The notes under the pieces: generated by a model
Databases searched by the model: none
What the model was told of the DNA's origin: nothing
The model's input: only the letters and a program-made list of their open reading frames with translations
Origin: Acidobacteriaceae bacterium
GTDB taxonomy: Bacteria > Acidobacteriota > Terriglobia > Terriglobales > Acidobacteriaceae
Reading direction: 5' to 3'
DNA: 36,789 bases
Assembly (NCBI GenBank): GCA_013361705.1
Contig: JABFXN010000132.1
Span: 1 to 36,789, forward strand
Shown here: piece after piece, positions 28,487-35,787 of the stretch
Layout of the letters: each line of letters starts with the position of its first letter
Numbering within the stretch: the stretch's first letter is position 1
Translations under genes and position numbers: made by a program

Positions 28487-28561
28487 TCGTCATTTCGTAG
28501 TGCTCAAGCGGAGAAATCTGCTGCTTCGCATCAGTTCCAAGATGCAGGAGGACATGAAATA
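28487..28561 (+). repeat. Repeat family B: partial copy
   Basis: CGTCATTTCGTAGTGCTCAAGCGGAGAAATCTGCTGCTTCGCA is close to one arm of the 19.34-kb element. Confidence 0.65.
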
Positions 28562-28604
28562 GCCGTCTGAAACTATTTCGATATCGAAGCATCTATTCCT
28601 GTGT

Positions 28605-29627
28605 ATGCAAATCGGAATTGACAGCTTCGTGGACTACACGCCGGATGCCGCCGGCAATCTCGTCTCCGCGCAGCAGCGCATGGCAGATCTGATGGAAGAG
28701 ATCGCGCTCGCTGACAAGGTCGGCCTCGCCGCGTTCGGTATTGGCGAGCATCACCGGCCGGATTACCTGGCCAGCTCCCCGTCGACCATTCTTGCGGCGG
28801 CTGCGGCCATTACGAAACAGATCCGCCTGCAGAGCTCGGTCACTGTGTTGAGCTCGGACGATCCTGTTCGTGTCTTTCAGCAGTTCGCTACCGTGGATCT
28901 CATCTCGAACGGGCGTGCGGAGATTGTCGTCGGCCGCGGCTCGTTTACTGAGTCTTATCCGCTCTTCGGTTTCGACCTCAAGCACTATGACGAGCTCTTT
29001 GCCGAGAAGCTGGATCTGCTGTTGAAGCTGCGGGAGCGGGCCAATATCACCTGGCAAGGGCAGCTTCGTTCGTCGCTTAACGGTGAAGGTGTCTATCCTC
29101 GCCCGGTGCAGCAGAAGCTTCCAGTCTGGCTCGGAGTTGGCGGGACGCCACAGTCATTCGCCCGGGCCGGCGTGCTGGGTCTCCCTCTGATGGTGGCAAT
29201 CATTGGCGGGGAACCGCATCGGTTCCGCCCATTGATCGATCTCTACCGCAAGATCTATCTTCAGGCTGGACACCCGGAGCAAGACATGAAGGTTGGTCTG
29301 CATGTGCTTGGATTCCTTGCGGATACGGATAAGGCAGCAGGGGACATCATGTTTCCCGTCTGGCAGCGTCAGTTCGCCAAGATCGGCGCCGAGCGTGGCT
29401 GGGGAGCACCGCAAACTCGGACTCAGTTTGACGGTAATACATCGCCCATGGGAGCGTTCTTCGTAGGCGGTCCCGATACCGTTGCGGCGAAGTTGAAGTA
29501 CGTGGACGAGGCGCTGGGTGGTGTGGACCGCGTGAACATCCAACTCACCTCCGGTACGCTGCCGCACCCGGATGTGATGCATGCGATTGAGCTACTTGGC
29601 GCCGCAGCTGAGGCTGCAACAAAATAA
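28605..29627 (+). CDS. LLM class flavin-dependent oxidoreductase (luciferase-like)
   Basis: 'ADKVGLAAFGIGEHHRPDYLASSPSTILAAAAAITKQIRLQSSVTVLSSDDPVRVFQQFATVDLISNGRAEIVVGRGSF'. Confidence 0.92.
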   Translation: MQIGIDSFVDYTPDAAGNLVSAQQRMADLMEEIALADKVGLAAFGIGEHHRPDYLASSPSTILAAAAAITKQIRLQSSVTVLSSDDPVRVFQQFATVDLISNGRAEIVVGRGSFTESYPLFGFDLKHYDELFAEKLDLLLKLRERANITWQGQLRSSLNGEGVYPRPVQQKLPVWLGVGGTPQSFARAGVLGLPLMVAIIGGEPHRFRPLIDLYRKIYLQAGHPEQDMKVGLHVLGFLADTDKAAGDIMFPVWQRQFAKIGAERGWGAPQTRTQFDGNTSPMGAFFVGGPDTVAAKLKYVDEALGGVDRVNIQLTSGTLPHPDVMHAIELLGAAAEAATK

Positions 29628-29638
29628 GCAGGAGACGG

Positions 29639-29670
29639 GAAGGGCGCCAATCAATTAGTCGGCGCCCTTC
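29639..29670. terminator. Terminator-like hairpin
   Basis: GAAGGGCGCC-aatcaattagtc-GGCGCCCTTC directly after the LLM oxidoreductase gene; no strong U tract. Confidence 0.65.
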
Positions 29671-29793
29671 AGGAATCTCAACTATCCCTCTGAAAAGGTG
29701 GGAGATTTGACCAGAAGCCTTCGAGGCCATACACTGACTTAGGTGAGTGGTGGCGCGGTAACAAAGTGCGACTCTCCCGGCCAATCTAAGTTT

Positions 29794-29867
29794 TGCCCTC
29801 TCGTTCAATGGTAGGACAGTCGGCTCTGAACCGATCAATCGGGGTTCGAATCCCTGGGGGGCAACCA
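29794..29867 (+). tRNA. tRNA-Gln(CUG)
   Basis: TGCCCTCTCGTTCAATGGTAGGACAGTCGGCTCTGAACCGATCAATCGGGGTTCGAATCCCTGGGGGGCAACCA; anticodon loop CTCTGAA; CCA encoded. Confidence 0.95.
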
Positions 29868-29956
29868 ATGACATACTCTTCCGCACCTTCTCGTACTTCC
29901 TCAAACTGATACCGCGATCCGAGAAGCAAAACCGGGTCTAAGGCCATACAAGATGT

Positions 29957-30253
29957 ATGACCGAGATGAGCTTTTTTGCTCGGCAAGCCAAGCGGATCGA
30001 AACTCTGGCGTTGGCGCGTGATGCAAGAGATGTCGCAAAACGAGCTCATGAATCCGTCGTTCAGATTTTCCGATTTGCAATCGCTCGCGAACGAGCAACA
30101 GATCCGGCGGCCGAGTTCAAACCAAGGGACATTCTTGCCCAGGCTAGGACTGAGAACTTTGCCCGTGTCGATGCCAAGGATCTGCCGGAGTTTTTGGTCA
30201 AGATGGATGGCTACAACGGCGATGCCATTATGCCCATCTGGCCGCCTAGCTGA
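29957..30253 (+). pseudogene. P4-type tyrosine integrase remnant (core-binding region only)
   Basis: 'KRIETLALARDARDVAKRAHESVVQIFRFAIARERATDPAAEFKPRDILAQARTENFARVDAKDLPEFLVKMDGYNGD' resembles the mid-region of P4/IntS-family integrases. N-terminal domain and RHRY catalytic domain absent. Confidence 0.75.
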
Positions 30254-30321
30254 ACCGGGCCCATGTTAGGTGCACCGCCGAACCCGGCCAGAGAATAAGA
30301 AGAGGAGCACAATTCGAGTTA

Positions 30322-30636
30322 GTGTCCGGCGAAGCATCTTTGCCCCTAAATCACGGTGATGTGGATCCACAATCTCGTATTCCCATCCGGCGGAAGATAG
30401 ACATCGCAGGACACCAGTTGGTGAATGCGGATTGGAACAAGCTTCAAGACGGCTTTCATGTCGAGGTAAGCGTCATCATCTGGCAGTCAGACAATATCCT
30501 CTGTATCCCGTCGAGCGCGATGTTTCGATCAACAAATTGCCAAGACGGCACTCCGGATGCCCATTTACTACTTCATAAGTCGGCCACTGATAGAAATGTG
30601 ACAGCAGTCACTGAAGGATATACGTCCGCTGGATAA
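30322..30636 (+). pseudogene. Fragment of an HlyD/RND-type periplasmic adaptor (membrane fusion protein)
   Basis: 'LQDGFHVEVSVIIWQSDNILCIPSSAMFR' matches the conserved 'LGDGYRVEARIVIWxxDDVLKVPxSALFR' stretch; downstream part unrelated. Confidence 0.62.
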
Positions 30637-30742
30637 CGTCGTTATTTGAGAGCTAAGACCATTGCGGCGTCACAAATCCTCTCGCTTCCCAAAGGGATGA
30701 CGGCGGGAGCCGAAGGGACGTGCTCCACACAAGATTCATAGG

Positions 30743-30765
30743 CAAGGTAGTCCCTAAGTACCTTG
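30743..30765. promoter_or_regulatory. Inverted repeat CAAGGTA-N9-TACCTTG upstream of membrane protein gene
   Basis: Perfect 7-bp arms ending 34 bp before the ATG at 30800. Confidence 0.4.
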
Positions 30766-30799
30766 TGCAAATCGAAGGAGCACCTTGTAGGAGACCTCC

Positions 30800-31363
30800 A
30801 TGAGAGAAGAGCTTCAATCCCACAAAATCGTCTTTAGCTTGATCGCCATGTGGTTGGTTATTTTTCTGATTACTGGGTTTTATCTGGGGCTTTACCACTC
30901 CGCTGAGCGACTCGAAGCAGAACTGCTCTTGATTGTTTCCATTGCTATTACATCGGCTCTGGGATACGTCGGGCTGGCGGAGATTATCGTCGGTGTTCAA
31001 TTTGGAGCTGCTCACCGACGGGAGTTGCTCACTTACCTGCTACTTGGCACGCTCTCTCTCCTTAGCGGTCTCATGCTCGCGATTGCGACCGAGATAAGTC
31101 TCCCTCGCCTTGCTCTGGCGGTCTCACCATATGCCATTTTGTTCGGCGCATTCCAGTTGCGGCTCGGGCAAGGCTTGTCGCGCCATCCGGTTCAACGTCG
31201 CAGCTTTCGAGTCTGCGGCGCCATCGAAATCGCTTCGGGAGTCGTGCTCGCTTGCGCCTCCTTCTTTTCTGGTGTGAACGTCATAAGACTTCTAGCTGTG
31301 ACCGCAGCGAGCACATTACTGCAGCTCCTCCCGTTCCTGTTCTTCTCCAGGAGAAACGCTTAA
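30800..31363 (+). CDS. Multi-pass membrane protein, weakly HdeD/DUF308-like
   Basis: 187 aa with several hydrophobic helices; family assignment uncertain. Confidence 0.6.
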   Translation: MREELQSHKIVFSLIAMWLVIFLITGFYLGLYHSAERLEAELLLIVSIAITSALGYVGLAEIIVGVQFGAAHRRELLTYLLLGTLSLLSGLMLAIATEISLPRLALAVSPYAILFGAFQLRLGQGLSRHPVQRRSFRVCGAIEIASGVVLACASFFSGVNVIRLLAVTAASTLLQLLPFLFFSRRNA

Positions 31364-31395
31364 GCTGCAAACGGACCGACGCTTTCCTGCGGCTG

Positions 31396-31411
31396 TGTGA
31401 CTTCCATCACA
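31396..31411. promoter_or_regulatory. CRP/FNR-family-like site TGTGA-CTTCCA-TCACA
   Basis: Exact match to the TGTGA-N6-TCACA consensus, 68 bp before the rubrerythrin ATG. Confidence 0.65.
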
Positions 31412-31479
31412 TCAGATGACACAAAACCTCATTAGCCTAAGATCGGTGACGTCGACGTCTACGCCAGATCGGAGGACCT

Positions 31480-31968
31480 ATGAAAAGCATCGTGATGATC
31501 GCCGCGGGCATCTTCGCTGTTGCCGCCACTGGAGCAACGCATCACCCGACAGATTCCAAACTGAATGAGCAGACACGGCAGAACTTGTCGACTGCGATGC
31601 ATGGTGAGGCATTTGCTTACGTAACGTACATGGCCTATGCAGAGCATGCTCGTAACAGCAATCAAGGCGACCTTGCGGCGTTGCTCGAGGAGACGGCTAA
31701 AACTGAGCGGTTCGAACACTTCGTCGAAGAAGCCAGATTAGCGGGGCTATTCGGGTCAAATGCGGAGAACCTGGAAAATGCGATCAACGGCGAGTCTTAT
31801 GAAATCGAGACGATGTACCGCAAGTTTGCACAAGAGGCCGAACGAGCAGGTGATCACGAAGTCGCTCAACGCTTTGAAGAAATTCGGCAGGACGAAGTCA
31901 AGCATAGGGATGCGTTCATCACTGCTCTCAAAAGCGTGAAGCATAAAACAGCGAGCGGACTTCGATAG
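31480..31968 (+). CDS. Rubrerythrin/ferritin-like diiron protein with N-terminal signal peptide, no rubredoxin domain
   Basis: 'MKSIVMIAAGIFAVAATGA' leader; 'NLSTAMHGEAFAYVTYMAYAEHARNSNQGDLAALLEETAKTERFEHF', 'AINGESYEIETMYRKFAQEAERAGDHEVAQRFEEIRQDEVKHRDAF'. Confidence 0.88.
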   Translation: MKSIVMIAAGIFAVAATGATHHPTDSKLNEQTRQNLSTAMHGEAFAYVTYMAYAEHARNSNQGDLAALLEETAKTERFEHFVEEARLAGLFGSNAENLENAINGESYEIETMYRKFAQEAERAGDHEVAQRFEEIRQDEVKHRDAFITALKSVKHKTASGLR

Positions 31969-31986
31969 GGACCAGAGAGGGATGCT

Positions 31987-32492
31987 ATGAAAACCTGGTT
32001 GAAGTGGACTATTGTCGGTTGCCTTATTGCTGCGGCGATTCAACTCATTCAGCCGGAGCATTCTAGCGGCCCGATAATTCCTGATCAGACGATCCATGCC
32101 AGATTGTTGATGGATCCCAATGTTGAAGCCACATTTGTGCGTTCATGTAATGATTGTCATTCCAATAGAACAATTTGGCCTCGTTATAGCCGCATTGCTC
32201 CGATATCGTGGCTGGTGGCCGCAGATGTTCGTCGAGGGCGGAATAGTCTGAATTTTCGGAGTGGGCATCCTATCCTCCGGAAAAGCAAAAAAAGCAGCTC
32301 GCAGATATTTGCGAGGAAGTCACGGACGCAGAGATGCCGGGAAAGCTATATACGTTCATGCATCCAAGCGCAAAGTTGACGGATGCAGATGTCAAATTGA
32401 TTTGCTCATGGTCGAAGGCTGTCGACATTTCGCAGCACCCTGATACAGCTACAAGCTATGAAGATATGACGATTGGTGCACCAGCCTATTGA
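31987..32492 (+). pseudogene. Haem-binding domain (CxxCH) protein, interrupted by one frameshift near 32253-32256
   Basis: Frame 1 '...VRSCNDCHSNRTIWPRYSRIAPISWLVAADVRRGRNSLNF' then +1-shifted 'SEWASYPPEKQKKQLADICEEVTDAEMPGKLYTFMHPSAKLTDADVKLICSWSKAVDISQHPDTATSYEDMTIGAPAY*'. Joined sequence follows the Haem_bd family pattern. Confidence 0.85.
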
Positions 32493-32523
32493 GGCATAAT
32501 CCAGCACACGACGCGGTGAAAGG

Positions 32524-32658
32524 GTGAACGAACAGACAGCAAATACCGGCGAGTGCGCTACAAACCCATCTCGCCTGTTCAAAGTGCACAACGTTACGAA
32601 GACATATCTGACCGGCGACATTTCTGTTGCGGCGCTACAATGCACTGCTGCGCTGTAA
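32524..32658 (+). pseudogene. N-terminal remnant of a MacB/LolD-type ABC ATPase
   Basis: GTG-started 'NEQTANTGECATNPSRLFKVHNVTKTYLTGDISVAALQ' matches the first strand pattern 'L..V.DLTKTY..GD..V.AL' and then stops before any Walker A. Confidence 0.5.
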
Positions 32659-32779
32659 ATCGCGCTGGGCCTGTTCATAGTCGCTTCTGGACCTTATGAC
32701 GATAGCCTCATTTTGCTTTTTGGTGGCCAACGCGGCATTGAGATGGGCTTCAAGGACGGCATTCTGGCGCGGGTCAATC

Positions 32780-32923
32780 GGCGATGGATCGCAAACCACT
32801 GTAAAAATCGGCCATAGAGGCGAAGATTTGTGGCAGGTCGTCGATGGCGTATCAGAGGGTGCAGAAGTAGTCGTTCACCCTGCGGTCGAGATAACCGACG
32901 GTGTACGCGTACGTAAACGCTGA
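32780..32923 (+). pseudogene. C-terminal remnant of an HlyD-type adaptor
   Basis: 'TTVKIGHRGEDLWQVVDGVSEGAEVVVHPAVEITDGVRVRKR*' matches the C-terminal 'VEIGxR..xxAEVxSGLxEGDxVVxHPSDxxxDGVRV' of the same adaptor family as the 30.3-kb fragment. Confidence 0.62.
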
Positions 32924-33072
32924 TCCTCAAGAGACAAGACGTTACTCCGAAGGGATCCGGATGCTATCGCCGTTTATGCGGAGTAGAGTGAGGCGCGCAG
33001 CTATAGTATGCCGTTTTCGGCAGCGAAGAGATGCGTAGGACGCACGCTCTCTTCCATGCCATCCGAGTGGGT

Positions 33073-33088
33073 TGTGATGTATATCACC
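33073..33088. promoter_or_regulatory. CRP/FNR-family-like site TGTGA-TGTATA-TCACC
   Basis: Palindromic core GTGAT-GTAT-ATCAC, 52 bp before the ppsA ATG. Confidence 0.6.
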
Positions 33089-33140
33089 GCATTGCGAAAC
33101 GATAGCGAGGTAGGGTTGTCATACTTCCGGAGAGGCAGTA

Positions 33141-35534
33141 ATGGCTGACTATGTTCTTGGATTCTCCCAAATTCGAATGAACGACATTGGTCGTGTCGGT
33201 GGAAAGAATGCATCCTTAGGCGAACTTTTCTCCGCGATTGGCAATCTCGGGGTCGGAGTACTCGACGGTTTTGCCGTTACCACAGAGGCATATCGCCGGC
33301 TCCTTCTGGAAAATGGTCTCGGCGCGGACCTGGAAAATGCCTTCAGGGATTTGAATACAGAAGACTTGGAAAAGTTGGCGGAAACCGGACATAAAGCCAG
33401 AGCGCTCATCTTACAGACGCCATTGCCCGACGAACTCCGCGAAGCTATTCTTGATGGTTATCGCGGGCTCGTACAACGGACCGGCGGTGATCCGAGCCTG
33501 GCAATCCGTTCTTCAGCAAGCGCGGAAGATCTGCCAGAGGCCTCCTTTGCTGGTGCGGCTGAGACATTCCTCAACGTACGCGGAGAGGATGCCCTGTTGC
33601 GTGCGGTACATCAGTGTTTTGCCTCGTTGTTTACAGACCGCGCCATCAACTATCGTGCCCGCCAGGGATATCCACCGCTTAAGGTAAGCCTCTCTGTAGG
33701 TGTGATGCCTATGGTTCGAGCGGATCGGGCGTGTTCAGGCGTAATGTTCACACTCGATACGGAGTCCGGATTTAGAGATGTCGTGACCTTAACTGGATCG
33801 TATGGCTTGGGAGAGTTTGTTGTTCAGGGAGTTGTTACGCCGGATGAATGGATTGTTTTTAAGCCGACGCTGCAAAGCGGTTTTGATGCAGTGATTGGCC
33901 GGCAATTGGGGTCGAAAGAGGTGCGCTTGATCTATGGTGATGGTACGCGCACTACAAGAAGCGAGGCCACACCAACTGAAGATCGAGCGAAGTACTGTTT
34001 ATCAGATAAAGAAGTTCTGCAACTTGCCCGTTGGGCATGCCTCATCGAAGAGCACTATTCCAGACTTGCCGGGCATCCCCAGCCAATGGATATTGAGTGG
34101 GCAAAAGACGGCATCACCGGCAAGCTCTATATTCTCCAGGCGCGACCTGAAACTGTCCATTCCGCCAAGACAAATCTCCATGTTGCTGAGACCTTCCGCC
34201 TGACTGGAGCTCACGGAGACCCTCTTGTAAAGGGGCAGGCGGTGGGGGAACGCATAGGTTCGGGATGTGCGCGCGTTATTACTGATGTCTCGATGTTGAA
34301 AGAAATTCAAGACGGGGAGATTCTGGTCGCAAAAAATACGGATCCAGACTGGGAGCCTGTTATGCGGCGTGTTGCCGGCATCGTTACAGATCAGGGCGGC
34401 CGCACGGCGCACGCTGCAATCATTTCACGCGAGTTTGGAATACCTTGCGTTGTTGGTACGGGGAACGCGACGGGAACCTTGAAAACTGGCCAAGAGATCA
34501 CGGTTTGTTGTACAGAAGGAAGCGAAGGCCGCGTTTATGAAGGGCGAATCTCTTTTCAGCGTGACGAGCTAGCAGTTCAGCGCTTGCCAGCGATGCACAC
34601 GAAGATCATGTTGATCCTTGGAGATCCATCAAAAGCGTTCAAGCTTGCGAGTATTCCGAATGATGGAGTCGGCTTAGCACGTACCGAGTTCATTATTGCG
34701 AATCACATTGGTGTTCATCCCATGGCTCTGGCGAATCTGGATCATATTCGTGATGAGCAGGTCGCGAGGCAGATTCGCTCAATGTTGGGCTCGGAAGATC
34801 CGAAAGAGTTCTTTGTCCGCAGGCTCAGTGAGGGAGTCGGACGCATAGCGGCCGCCTTTTATCCTAAGCCCGTGATCGTGAGGTTGAGCGATTTCAAGAC
34901 GAATGAATATGCAAACCTGATCGGAGGGGCTCAGTTTGAACTTTCAGAAGAGAATCCGATGCTGGGCTTTCGCGGAGCTTCCCGATATTACGATGAAAGG
35001 TATGCTGCTGGGTTCGCGCTGGAGTGCAGGGCGCTCGCCCGCGTTCGGAATGACTTTGGTCTGTCCAACGTGAAGATTATGGTCCCGTTCTGTCGAACCA
35101 TCGATGAGGGGCGTAAGGTGGTCGATCTCATGGCTCAGCATGGATTACCTCGAAAAGAGGGCGGGCTCGAGATTTACGCCATGTGTGAGATACCGGCGAA
35201 TGTCGTCCTGGCCAAACAGTTTCTCGAGGTGTTTGATGGCTATTCGATCGGGTCGAACGACCTCACCCAATTGACTCTTGGGCTAGATCGAGATTCTGGG
35301 ATTGTCGCGCATTTATTCGATGAAAGAAATGATGCTGTTCGATGGATGATTGGGGAAGCGATCCATTCTGCCCATGCCGTAGGTAGGCCGATTGGCATAT
35401 GCGGGCAGGCCCCCTCTGATTTCCCGGAGTTCGCCGAATGGCTTGTAGCGCAGAAGATTGATTCGATTTCTCTCAATCCTGATACGGCCATAAGCACAGC
35501 TGTGCGTGTCGCCCGCGCGGAACATGTCCTCTGA
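33141..35534 (+). CDS. ppsA: Phosphoenolpyruvate synthase
   Basis: 'VGGKNASLGEL', 'AIRSSASAEDLPEASFAG', phospho-His loop 'GGRTAHAAIISREFGIPCVVG', 'YSIGSNDLTQLTLGLDRDSG'. Confidence 0.95.
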   Translation: MADYVLGFSQIRMNDIGRVGGKNASLGELFSAIGNLGVGVLDGFAVTTEAYRRLLLENGLGADLENAFRDLNTEDLEKLAETGHKARALILQTPLPDELREAILDGYRGLVQRTGGDPSLAIRSSASAEDLPEASFAGAAETFLNVRGEDALLRAVHQCFASLFTDRAINYRARQGYPPLKVSLSVGVMPMVRADRACSGVMFTLDTESGFRDVVTLTGSYGLGEFVVQGVVTPDEWIVFKPTLQSGFDAVIGRQLGSKEVRLIYGDGTRTTRSEATPTEDRAKYCLSDKEVLQLARWACLIEEHYSRLAGHPQPMDIEWAKDGITGKLYILQARPETVHSAKTNLHVAETFRLTGAHGDPLVKGQAVGERIGSGCARVITDVSMLKEIQDGEILVAKNTDPDWEPVMRRVAGIVTDQGGRTAHAAIISREFGIPCVVGTGNATGTLKTGQEITVCCTEGSEGRVYEGRISFQRDELAVQRLPAMHTKIMLILGDPSKAFKLASIPNDGVGLARTEFIIANHIGVHPMALANLDHIRDEQVARQIRSMLGSEDPKEFFVRRLSEGVGRIAAAFYPKPVIVRLSDFKTNEYANLIGGAQFELSEENPMLGFRGASRYYDERYAAGFALECRALARVRNDFGLSNVKIMVPFCRTIDEGRKVVDLMAQHGLPRKEGGLEIYAMCEIPANVVLAKQFLEVFDGYSIGSNDLTQLTLGLDRDSGIVAHLFDERNDAVRWMIGEAIHSAHAVGRPIGICGQAPSDFPEFAEWLVAQKIDSISLNPDTAISTAVRVARAEHVL

Positions 35535-35787
35535 TTCGGGGTACTGAATAAGACCGATTACGGCGCATCGCCATACGAACACGGTGATTGGGCCATACCG
35601 CCACCGCGTGGCCGCGAATTCGCCGACGAATAGAAGGCCGGAGCCTATTACCCGACCGACGATGATGGACCTGATATCGGAAAAACTCCGACCTAAGATG
35701 AGCCTCCCAGGCCGATCATCTAAACCACTCTCGTAAAGGGAACGTGTAAAGTCCGTTGCGAGAGTTGAAGCTTCCCCGAGGGATGTC

